Positions 1 through 6,235 of a stretch of 34,440 bases of DNA are shown piece after piece. This DNA is from a virus. The notes under the pieces are model-generated. The model did no database searches. It worked only from the letters and a program-made list of their open reading frames with translations, and was not told the DNA's origin. Made by a program: the position numbers and the translations under genes. How positions within the stretch are numbered: the stretch's first letter is position 1; the number at the start of each line of letters is the position of its first letter. Location of the stretch: positions 1 to 34,440 of the IMG/VR virus record IMGVR_UViG_3300023184_000327. One strand, given 5' to 3'.

Positions 1-988
1 TATCTAAATGAGATACTAACGTTATGCTTGGTAATATACCAGCATTAGTAGAAATAAACGTAGCAATTTGAGGATAGTTAGGTAAATATTTCTCTACAAA
101 AGTATCATTCTCTATATCATTAAATAAATCTTTATCTTTTCTAACAACTAAATATTGTTTTTTAACATCAAATGGAAGTTTAATCCATTCTCTAATAGAA
201 ATTGAATTATTTTTATATGTTTGATTTACCTTTTCTTTTGTAGATAAAGGAATATATTTAAATATGTTTTTTAATCCACTAACTGAAGGGAAATTTTGTT
301 CAATAAAACTAAATGGTTCCCATCTATTCCACTCTGTAGCTCTACCACCAACATCATTATTTGATCTATCTGATGCTTTGTAAGTATTATCACTACCAAC
401 GACAATAACAAAGAAACTTTTCTTATCGCTATCTGGTAAATTAGTATCTCTTACAAGATAAAATGTTGGATTTTTTCTACTTGAATCATAACGATAGTTA
501 CCAAATGATGTTTTAGTAATACACCAAGATTCACCTCTACCAAAATTTAAACAGTTTTCCTCTTTAGAACCATTATATATAATTAAACCATTTTCGTTGT
601 AAACGACATCAGGTGTAATATCATATTCTTCTTTAGGTTCATCCACACCAGCAGTTGCTGTAACTGTTCTAATTAATTGAGATAAAGGAACTATAACCTC
701 ATAATCATTTTTTGTTCTAGTAACAGTTTCACCATCTGGTGTTGTTTTTTGGATTTGCTTAACTCCTTTTTTAAGTAAATCAGTTCCGCCTTTAGAAACA
801 ATACCTGCTTTTAATTGATCAAAACGTTCAATATATTTTTTTAACTGATTGTCAGTAATTTGAATGTTTAAATCATCAGCTTCTTGCTTATAATAATCAA
901 TAAGAATATCCATTTGTTTTTGGTCATACTCAAACAAAGGGCTCAAATTATGGACTACGTGTAATATAAATTTATCTATGGGTCTCAT
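1..988 (-). CDS. Large protein with GRGESWCI motif, truncated by the window edge
   Basis: An open minus-strand frame from the ATG at 988 to the left edge, 329 residues visible and the C-terminus missing. It starts MRPIDKFILHVVHNLSPLFE with helical sequence up to about residue 70, then a beta region. Around residue 149-160 stands FGRGESWCITKT, followed by Tyr/Ser/Asn-rich sequence (NPTFYLVRDTNLPDSDKKSF, VGSDNTYKASDRSNNDV) and an aromatic stretch (WNRWEPFSFIEQNFPSVS). The GxG-x-x-WC[IT] pattern occurs in large uncharacterised T4-like phage proteins. The ATG follows the stop of the tagged gene at once, so it belongs to the same transcript. No function can be assigned. Confidence 0.72.
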   Translation of the reverse strand, partial: MRPIDKFILHVVHNLSPLFEYDQKQMDILIDYYKQEADDLNIQITDNQLKKYIERFDQLKAGIVSKGGTDLLKKGVKQIQKTTPDGETVTRTKNDYEVIVPLSQLIRTVTATAGVDEPKEEYDITPDVVYNENGLIIYNGSKEENCLNFGRGESWCITKTSFGNYRYDSSRKNPTFYLVRDTNLPDSDKKSFFVIVVGSDNTYKASDRSNNDVGGRATEWNRWEPFSFIEQNFPSVSGLKNIFKYIPLSTKEKVNQTYKNNSISIREWIKLPFDVKKQYLVVRKDKDLFNDIENDTFVEKYLPNYPQIATFISTNAGILPSITLVSHLD

Positions 989-1384
989 TTACCATTTTTT
1001 ACATGACCAATAATTCGCCTTCCAGCGTGGTCCTGGGTTATCACAATTATGTCTTGCTCGGTATGCTGCTCGTCTTTTAGGGTTTTTAGCTTTAATCACC
1101 ATTCTTTTGCCTTTAGCAGATTTACCACCAAAGCCAAAGTTAACTTTTACAACTTTACCCTTATTATTCTTAACATATACCTTAAATTTCTTTATATCAC
1201 CTTGCATTATCTTACCTAACTGCACTTTGCGGCCACGGTATTCTGCTTCGGTTAGACAATCACATCCTTCAGATAACACTTGTTTATATTCTTTTATAAA
1301 TGTAACAAATTCTTTTAGATCTTGTTCATTTTCAACATCATATTCGTCTATTTCTTCTTTTAATATATCTACTAACTTTATCAT
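989..1384 (-). CDS. Tagged protein with conserved basic C-terminal domain
   Basis: A 131-residue protein. The first 10 residues MIKLVDILKE match the repeated tag, followed by an acidic helix (residues 11-40). Two more candidate cleavage motifs, LSE-G (37-40) and LTE-A (44-47), precede the mature-looking basic domain: GRKVQLGKIMQGDIKKFKVY, VKVNFGFGGKSAKGKRMV, then AYRARHNCDNPG and YWSCKKW at the end. I recall this C-terminal domain in other T4-like phages. The position of the cleavage motifs suggests the acidic part is a removable propeptide. Its stop directly abuts the next ATG. Confidence 0.68.
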   Translation of the reverse strand: MIKLVDILKEEIDEYDVENEQDLKEFVTFIKEYKQVLSEGCDCLTEAEYRGRKVQLGKIMQGDIKKFKVYVKNNKGKVVKVNFGFGGKSAKGKRMVIKAKNPKRRAAYRARHNCDNPGPRWKANYWSCKKW

Positions 1385-1387
1385 AGT

Positions 1388-1801
1388 TTATTTATTAAGT
1401 TTTACTTTTGCTTTTTTTGTATTAGGTACAAACTGTTTATCTGATGCTGCTTTTTTCTTTGATGTAGCAGCGCGTTCAGCTTTAGTTAAACTATTTGCTT
1501 TAGCGCGAGGTAAACAACGAGTTGTTGCTTTACCTTTTTTCATTGTACCACAAGGGCCAGTTATATTACCTGTTGTATCAATACGAACCCAATCTTCTTT
1601 TTTAAACCAATCACGTAATGATTCGTGCATATCTAAATCGTCTTCTTCCATTAAACCTTTACACACTTTAACAGCACGGCCAGATAAATAAGCTGAAGGT
1701 TTTTCACCAGCAGCTCTACGACGATTATAGTAAGCTTTGCCTTTAGGGCATAGCTTTTTTTCAGCTAAAAGATCTTGTAATATTTCGGTTAATTTAATCA
1801 T
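1388..1801 (-). CDS. Basic tagged protein with Cys/Lys-rich domain
   Basis: A 137-residue, strongly basic protein. The tag MIKLTEILQDLLAEKK is followed by LCPKGKAYYNRRRAAGEKPS and AYLSGRAVKVCKG at about 17-49, a small domain I recall in phages and large DNA viruses, then LRDWFKKEDWVRIDTTGNIT and GPCGTMKKGKATTRCLPRAK, and a Lys-rich tail. The abundance of Lys/Arg suggests DNA or RNA binding, as for T4 internal head proteins. A cleavage at LAE (12-14) is possible. Function unproven. Confidence 0.65.
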   Translation of the reverse strand: MIKLTEILQDLLAEKKLCPKGKAYYNRRRAAGEKPSAYLSGRAVKVCKGLMEEDDLDMHESLRDWFKKEDWVRIDTTGNITGPCGTMKKGKATTRCLPRAKANSLTKAERAATSKKKAASDKQFVPNTKKAKVKLNK

Positions 1802-2031
1802 TTATTCTTTTTTGGTACCCACCAAATACAAACATATTTAGTTGGTTCGGCAGGTATTTTACCATCTCCATTCCATTTAATATAATATTTACCTTCACAC
1901 AATTGAGTTTCTTTATTCCACTTACCACAATTAGCACACATTGCGCCACCTTCAGGAACAACCTTAGCAGGTTTAAACCCATCTGGAAACTCAAGTGGTT
2001 GTGGTTTTACTAATTCTGTTAATTTTATCAT
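1798..2031 (-). CDS. Four-cysteine HiPIP-like small protein with N-terminal tag
   Basis: A protein of 77 residues from the ATG at 2031. A longer frame from 2079 overlaps the upstream gene and is rejected, because the 2031 start gives MIKLTELVKPQPLEF, similar to the neighbouring tags. The protein has CANCGKWNKETQLC and a later YVCIWWVPKK, giving four Cys spaced CxxC-x8-C-x23-C with an aromatic pair at the last Cys, a pattern like high-potential iron-sulfur or zinc knuckle proteins. Metal identity is unknown. This copy lacks a clear cleavage site right after the tag (LTE at 4-6 is the nearest). It overlaps the next start in an ATGA. Confidence 0.6.
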   Translation of the reverse strand: MIKLTELVKPQPLEFPDGFKPAKVVPEGGAMCANCGKWNKETQLCEGKYYIKWNGDGKIPAEPTKYVCIWWVPKKNK

Positions 2032-2035
2032 AATA

Positions 2036-2329
2036 TTATATGCGAGCTCCGTCGTAATTATTGATATCATCATCCGCATTTTGTGAATACGAATTAGCTA
2101 TACCTGAGTTTCTAAATGTTGGTATTGGTTGTTTAGCGTATGTTGCTTCGTGCTTGGTAGCAGCTACGGCAGCATGTTCCATTATGTCAGATGCTTGGTT
2201 AGCAATAGTTTCAGGATCATTACTTGATAATGCTATTTCAGCACACGCTATAATTTCTTTAAAATGATCACGCCAATGCGTTTTATCAGATGTATCAACT
2301 TCTTTTAATATATCTAACAATTTTATCAT
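2036..2329 (-). CDS. Small tagged protein, probable head-packaged protein
   Basis: A 97-residue protein that opens MIKLLDILKEVDTSDK, one of the clearest examples of the repeated N-terminal peptide of this region. LKE at residues 8-10 is the candidate cleavage point. The middle is an Ala/Glu-rich helix (ACAEIALSSNDPETIANQAS), the end is disordered with Asn, Asp and Tyr (SQNADDDINNYDGARI). No known family. Head packaging and removal of the tag are inferred from the shared peptide only. Confidence 0.65.
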   Translation of the reverse strand: MIKLLDILKEVDTSDKTHWRDHFKEIIACAEIALSSNDPETIANQASDIMEHAAVAATKHEATYAKQPIPTFRNSGIANSYSQNADDDINNYDGARI

Positions 2330-2610
2330 AAACTAGCTTTGTTACGCTCTGTTAGATACTTAATTTCAGTTCTTAAACTAGCAACTTCAGCTACTAATTC
2401 AAAAAGTTGAGCTCGCATTTCGTCTTTTTCTATTGAAGATGCAGCAAGTAATGCTTCTAATTTAGCGATACGATCTTTGCAATCATGACGAATAAATTCA
2501 TCATCACGCTCTCTATGCATAGCACGCTTTTCATAAAATCTAAATGCTGATGTACCACCCAAAACTGTAATTGCTGTGATTAATACTGACCACATATTGG
2601 ATTGATCCAT
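2326..2610 (-). CDS. Small membrane-anchored coiled-coil protein
   Basis: A 94-residue protein. A hydrophobic segment at about residues 6-24 (MWSVLITAITVLGGTSAF) is followed by a basic stretch and a long heptad-like helix at about 45-90 (KDRIAKLEALLAASSIEKDE). The layout of an N-terminal anchor and a coiled coil resembles inner-membrane spanins, but holin-like or unrelated roles cannot be ruled out and no partner outer-membrane lipoprotein is seen. The leader carries a TATTTATA element at 2642-2649 and a coding-strand TATAAATA that abuts the ATG. It overlaps the next gene in an ATGA. Confidence 0.58.
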   Translation of the reverse strand: MDQSNMWSVLITAITVLGGTSAFRFYEKRAMHRERDDEFIRHDCKDRIAKLEALLAASSIEKDEMRAQLFELVAEVASLRTEIKYLTERNKASL

Positions 2611-2641
2611 TATTTATAAAAAATTTATAGTGAATTATACC

Positions 2642-2649
2642 TATAAATA
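2642..2649 (-). promoter_or_regulatory. TATTTATA leader element
   Basis: Coding-strand TATTTATA 31 bases upstream of the ATG at 2610, right after the stop of the zinc-ribbon gene. A coding-strand TATAAATA, the T4 late-promoter octamer, also lies at 2611-2618 and abuts that ATG. Promoter role untested. Confidence 0.35.
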
Positions 2650-3240
2650 TTATGCCTCCGATATATCTTTCAATTGCTTAATATAATCCTGTAGATCTTT
2701 GACTATTTTTGTTTTATCTATAATTCCACCGCGCCATTCTTCAACATCACCGGCTTCTGTTACGAATGATTCCTTACCTGTGTCCATTAGTATTTCTAAT
2801 AGCATATCTTCTAATTCCTTAATATATGTCTTAACACCACCCATAATCATGTTGCGTTGGTATTCTTCAAATTTGCCTGTACGTTTTAATTCAGTTTCCA
2901 TACCTACAACACAATCAAAACACATTTTATGTATAGGCCACATCTTTTTGTTTAAAAAGTCATTAGCCATTGCTTTACTACAATTAGGACAAATAATAGG
3001 TAATAATATAGATTTTTTAATACTATCTAAACGCGTCATAGTTTGCTTAAGACCATTTTTAATAGTCCATGTTTTACTATTTTCTTCCCAAACATCGCCT
3101 TCTTTATGTTCAACAGATTGTTTAGTGTAACCAGCTTGTGTAGCGGTCTTATCACCATATTTTTTAGTAATTAAATTTCGCATACGTTGTACGTCGCGAG
3201 ATTTAAAATCTTTTTGTAACCTTGATTCTTTTTCTTCCAT
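2650..3240 (-). CDS. Conserved phage protein with Cys4 zinc-ribbon-like motif
   Basis: A 196-residue protein. The N-terminal part is charged (LQKDFKSRDVQRMRNLITKK), followed by KEGDVWEENSKTWTIKNGLK and a four-cysteine cluster: CPNC at about residues 84-87 and CFDC at about 107-110, spaced like a zinc ribbon. The C-terminal half is helical and acidic with coiled-coil tendency. I recall this architecture in other T4-like phages without a known function. Zinc binding is likely; an enzyme activity is not shown. The start overlaps the HAD gene stop by one base. Confidence 0.7.
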   Translation of the reverse strand: MEEKESRLQKDFKSRDVQRMRNLITKKYGDKTATQAGYTKQSVEHKEGDVWEENSKTWTIKNGLKQTMTRLDSIKKSILLPIICPNCSKAMANDFLNKKMWPIHKMCFDCVVGMETELKRTGKFEEYQRNMIMGGVKTYIKELEDMLLEILMDTGKESFVTEAGDVEEWRGGIIDKTKIVKDLQDYIKQLKDISEA

Positions 3241-3707
3241 TATAACCCTAATTTTTTAAGTTCTATTATTGTATTAGCAGCTGAACTATGAAATATACCT
3301 ATGCCGCCTTTAGCGTTCCATTCATCAATAGTTTTTTGCATATCATCAATCAATATACGATTTGGTTCTGCAAATAATTGTTTGTTAGCTCTATTATAAA
3401 AATATGCTTTTTTAAAGCTGTTTTGTAAGTTAATTTTTAACCAAGCTTCCTTACCTATTTTAGATGAAGGATCTTGTGATGGAGCTGATAAAATGTTTGG
3501 TTTATATTTTTTAATATAGCGCCATAATTCTTGTCCATCGGGCATCCAAGGTAAATTAGCCCACCATTGAGCGCCTGCTTTACTAATAGGTTCCCAAAAA
3601 TCGGCTTTACCGTTAAATGTTTTAGAAGGAGTTGTATTTGTTAATTCTTTATAACCTTTTTCAAAATCGACAAGGACACCATCCATGTCGCAATATATTG
3701 TATACAT
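3240..3707 (-). CDS. HAD-family 5'-nucleotidase-like phosphatase
   Basis: A 155-residue phosphohydrolase. Motif I is YCDMDGVLVDF (nucleophile Asp 7 and Asp 9), motif II is ILSAPS around Ser 74, a Lys in SSKIGKEAW is the motif III candidate, and motif IV is ILIDDMQKTIDEW (Asp 121, Asp 122). The pattern is closest to 5'(3')-deoxyribonucleotidases and to phosphatase domains of nucleic acid end-repair enzymes. It lacks the N-terminal tag of its neighbours. It lies next to the P-loop kinase and the nucleotidyltransferase, so it may act on the same nucleotides or nucleic acid ends. Confidence 0.78.
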   Translation of the reverse strand: MYTIYCDMDGVLVDFEKGYKELTNTTPSKTFNGKADFWEPISKAGAQWWANLPWMPDGQELWRYIKKYKPNILSAPSQDPSSKIGKEAWLKINLQNSFKKAYFYNRANKQLFAEPNRILIDDMQKTIDEWNAKGGIGIFHSSAANTIIELKKLGL

Positions 3708-3709
3708 AA

Positions 3710-4633
3710 CTATTTTTTGTGTTCGTAGATACTATTATTTATTTTACCAAAATTTCTTAATAACACACCAGCCATAGAATTTGCCTCGTCCTCAATAGGT
3801 GAACCTGTTTGTCCACTAGTTGGGTCAAGTCTACCATCTTCTTCTTGCTTACGGTGTACAAGTTCATGTGCTAATGTTCTTAATATATCAGCCATGTTTC
3901 TATTTTTAACGTAGATCCAAATTTTCTTATCATGTGGATCAAAAAATCCAAAAGTACGTTTATCTTGTGCTTGTTTATTATCGTAAGATAATGTTAAGCT
4001 ACCTGGAAGATTTTGTATTCCCAAGTTCTTAGCAGCAAATTTAATAAATTCACCAATAGTGCCTGTCTGGCTTTCTGTTAATCTGCCTTCAGTTAATGTT
4101 GGTAGTTGTATTTCTAAAATATTAATAAAATCATCTGTATTAATACCTTTAGGTAAATATTTTTCAATTTCAGTTTTACTATTAATTTTTATAGCATTTC
4201 TTAAACCAGTAGCATTTACATCTTCACCTGCAAGCATGCCTGCATCAAAAATTTCTACATTAGGGAATTGTAATGCGCTTTTAAAACGATCAACTTCACC
4301 TTTACCTGCAGCTAAAATAAAATTAGTATCAGGATTATTTTTAACAACGTTATAAACTTCTCTAATAGGACTTTCTTCAGTTAATTTTACTTCAACAGAA
4401 CTATTTAATAATGTCTTATATAATTCCCATATAGCAACACTTTCATCAGCATCAACACCATCACGAGTTTTAGGTGATACTAATACTACTACTTGATCAG
4501 CTTTATCTAATAGTTGTTGAACTACTTCAAAGTGACCTTTATGTGGTGGTTTAAATGCACCTGGAAATAAAGCAATAGTTTCTTTATCCCCTGCTTCTAA
4601 TAATTGCTGTGCTATATATTGTCCTAAATTCAT
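3710..4633 (-). CDS. Fused nucleotidyltransferase and zinc metallopeptidase, putative processed head protein
   Basis: A 307-residue protein with two enzyme domains. Residues 19-165 form a cytidylyltransferase/NMN-adenylyltransferase fold: LFPGAFKPPHKGHFEVV, with GAFKPPHKGH at 25-34 as the nucleotide-binding signature, and ATGLRNAIK at 141-149 in the place of the second signature. Residues 195-307 hold a zincin motif, LAHELVHRKQEE (His 256, Glu 257, His 260), with DEAN at 282-285 as a likely third ligand. The start MNLGQYIAQQLLEAGD ends in LLE-A, and the linker between domains contains LTE-G and LTE-S at residues 180-188, all of the prohead-protease type. The substrate of each domain is unknown. 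Confidence 0.78.
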   Translation of the reverse strand: MNLGQYIAQQLLEAGDKETIALFPGAFKPPHKGHFEVVQQLLDKADQVVVLVSPKTRDGVDADESVAIWELYKTLLNSSVEVKLTEESPIREVYNVVKNNPDTNFILAAGKGEVDRFKSALQFPNVEIFDAGMLAGEDVNATGLRNAIKINSKTEIEKYLPKGINTDDFINILEIQLPTLTEGRLTESQTGTIGEFIKFAAKNLGIQNLPGSLTLSYDNKQAQDKRTFGFFDPHDKKIWIYVKNRNMADILRTLAHELVHRKQEEDGRLDPTSGQTGSPIEDEANSMAGVLLRNFGKINNSIYEHKK

Positions 4634-5388
4634 TATGATAAAAATGTATTTATTTTAGATTTAGCATCTTCAGTAGATGTAAATTCTGGTGTTCTTTTAA
4701 CTAATGTTTGTATTGCTGTGTTTAAATCTAATATTTCTTGGTCGCGCTTTGCTTTCTCATCTGGTGTATAAACTTTACCACTACCTTTTACAGTTTGAAA
4801 AAATGTTTTTTTAGCATAAGCCGGATCAAATTCTAATTTACCTTCAGGATCGTTATTAATTAAAGCAAATTTATCACCAAATGCTTGAGCGTATGTATCT
4901 ATATTAGCATTTACACCAGCCCATGTTTTTAAAACAATTGAAGGTGATAATGCACGATCACGACTAGCGTTACGTGCTAATGATGTGTAAGGTGAAACCC
5001 AAATCATAACCATCATTGTATCGTATCCTAGTTCTTCTAATTCAGCTTTTTTCTTTAATAGTGGTTTACTAGCAGCACCAGTACCATCTATAATAATATC
5101 TTTTTTAGCTCCAGATAATTCCGCGTATTTTTCTTTAGTTGCCTTTTGTGCTTGACCCATTAATTTGCCTGCTTGAGACAATTGATCTTGATTGAAATCT
5201 GCGATTTTCATGCCTAATCCTGCTGCTTTCAATAGCTCCTCATAGGTGTCATCAACATTAATTACAGTCAAATTTTTCGGTATTAACTGCGCAGATACGA
5301 ACGTTTTACCAGAACCAGCGGGGCCCGCCATGAATATAGCTTTTGGTTTGCCTTGTGCTTCTTTTAGTAAATCTAGTAACTTAATCAT
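4633..5388 (-). CDS. P-loop kinase, zeta-toxin/polynucleotide-kinase-like, with head-targeting tag
   Basis: A protein of 251 residues from the ATG at 5388. A GTG at 5427 would add 13 residues but reads through the hairpin, and only the internal start gives the shared opening MIKLLDLLKEAQ. Residues 19-30 form a Walker A motif (FMAGPAGSGKTF), INVDD at 43-47 supplies acidic residues, IIIDGTGA at 98-104 resembles the Walker B region, and LARNASRDRALSP at 137-149 offers the arginine lid. The fold resembles zeta toxins and polynucleotide kinases. The tag ends in LKE-A at residues 8-11, a likely prohead-protease site. The acceptor (nucleotide sugar, nucleic acid or nucleoside) is unknown. Confidence 0.72.
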   Translation of the reverse strand: MIKLLDLLKEAQGKPKAIFMAGPAGSGKTFVSAQLIPKNLTVINVDDTYEELLKAAGLGMKIADFNQDQLSQAGKLMGQAQKATKEKYAELSGAKKDIIIDGTGAASKPLLKKKAELEELGYDTMMVMIWVSPYTSLARNASRDRALSPSIVLKTWAGVNANIDTYAQAFGDKFALINNDPEGKLEFDPAYAKKTFFQTVKGSGKVYTPDEKAKRDQEILDLNTAIQTLVKRTPEFTSTEDAKSKINTFLS

Positions 5389-5395
5389 ACGTGAA

Positions 5396-5403
5396 TATAA
5401 ATA
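5396..5403 (-). promoter_or_regulatory. TATTTATA element downstream of the kinase hairpin
   Basis: Coding-strand TATTTATA overlapping the downstream foot of the hairpin and ending seven bases before the kinase ATG. Together with 5429-5436 it brackets the hairpin. Confidence 0.35.
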
Positions 5404-5431
5404 GGTGACCTGGACAAGCCAAGCCACCTAT
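5401..5431 (-). promoter_or_regulatory. Strand-specific 13-bp RNA hairpin ahead of the kinase gene
   Basis: A perfect 13-bp stem with a five-base loop (CTTGT in the coding-strand RNA) in the gap between the nuclease stop and the kinase start. The two non-Watson-Crick positions are G-U pairs in the coding-strand RNA but would be A-C mismatches on the other strand, so the structure is built for minus-strand transcripts. It ends 12 bases upstream of the ATG and lacks a T run, which argues against a simple terminator. A role in mRNA 5' end stability, RNase processing or translation control is possible. Confidence 0.65.
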
Positions 5432-5436
5432 AAATA
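5429..5436 (-). promoter_or_regulatory. TATTTATA element upstream of the kinase hairpin
   Basis: Coding-strand TATTTATA that overlaps the upstream foot of the hairpin at 5401-5431. If it is a promoter -10 element, the transcript would begin inside the hairpin, so a shared role with the second copy at 5396 is unclear. Confidence 0.35.
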
Positions 5437-5452
5437 TTGCTATTTGTATTTA

Positions 5453-6235
5453 TTATGCTATCTTAACACTAGTAGGTAACGTTTCGGTTACCGGTTTAAA
5501 GTTAGGATTTTCTAATGTATATATTTCGTATATGTTTTTAAACATTTTAAAATTCTTTTCAATGTCATTTACGAATTTTAATTCCCAACCTTTACCTTGA
5601 ATTTTATCACCTTTACCTTCACTACGTGTATTTGCTTTAACCCACAATATTCCTGTATGAGTTACTTTTTCATCATGTGTTTCATTCCAAGCTGTGGCAT
5701 AAGCCGCTAATTGTAAATCATATGACGTATGTAATGAGTTAGATGTTTTTAAATCTAATAACCAAATGTTATCAAACATTCTAACAACTAAATCCGCTGT
5801 ACCAGCATATTTGTGTTCGTCTGAGAATAAATGGTATTCAGTTGCTATTAATTCTGGTTTATGTGTATTCCAAAAATCAGCAAACTTTAAAATCATTCTC
5901 CATACATCTAAGTTATACTTAGCGTTTCCAAATTCATCAATCCAAGTAATTTCTTGTCCATTTAAGAATGCATCTACGGCTTGGTGTACTTGAGTACCTT
6001 CGCCTGCTGCTTTATTAGCAATAATTTCTGAATTATGACCTACATCTTTTAACCAAGCATGGAAAAATTGATTTTTAGGAAAATAATTTAAAACTGATGT
6101 TACTGAAGGGTAATAATTACCTTCTCGTTTGTAAAATCTACTATCTAGAACATTGACCTGTTTATCACCTTCCGCATATTCAACAATACGTTTGATTTTA
6201 GGATCTTTTATAATGTTAGAATTTCTTTCGATCAT
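5453..6235 (-). CDS. PD-(D/E)XK nuclease, RecB/Cas4-like
   Basis: A 260-residue protein of the PD-(D/E)XK superfamily of RecB/Cas4 type, expected to cut or resect DNA with Mg2+. The conserved residues appear in order: GEGTQVHQAVDAFL (His 84), ATEYHL (Glu 133), YAGTADLVV (Asp 148), LLDLKTS (Asp 161, Lys 163) and the YDLQLAAYATAW motif (Gln 175, Tyr 179). I see no Fe-S cysteine cluster, unlike Cas4. Translational coupling to the primase suggests a role in replication or recombination, or in degrading host DNA. Confidence 0.85.
   Translation of the reverse strand: MIERNSNIIKDPKIKRIVEYAEGDKQVNVLDSRFYKREGNYYPSVTSVLNYFPKNQFFHAWLKDVGHNSEIIANKAAGEGTQVHQAVDAFLNGQEITWIDEFGNAKYNLDVWRMILKFADFWNTHKPELIATEYHLFSDEHKYAGTADLVVRMFDNIWLLDLKTSNSLHTSYDLQLAAYATAWNETHDEKVTHTGILWVKANTRSEGKGDKIQGKGWELKFVNDIEKNFKMFKNIYEIYTLENPNFKPVTETLPTSVKIA

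Noticed and set aside
1107-1691. Plus-strand open frame of 194 codons
   Set aside because: It runs antisense across two tightly packed tagged genes with clear conserved motifs; its own sequence is Ser/Phe-rich without domain character.
1794-1994. Minus-strand 66-codon frame inside the four-Cys gene
   Set aside because: It is an alternative frame of the same stretch; the overlapping gene has conserved Cys spacing and the shared tag.
2032-2079. N-terminal extension of the four-Cys protein (start at 2079)
   Set aside because: The extension overlaps the upstream gene and would hide the MIKLTEL opening shared with the neighbours; the start at 2031 is preferred.
5389-5427. N-terminal extension of the kinase (GTG start at 5427)
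   Set aside because: It reads through the RNA hairpin, has no domain character and would bury the shared MIKLLDLLKE tag.
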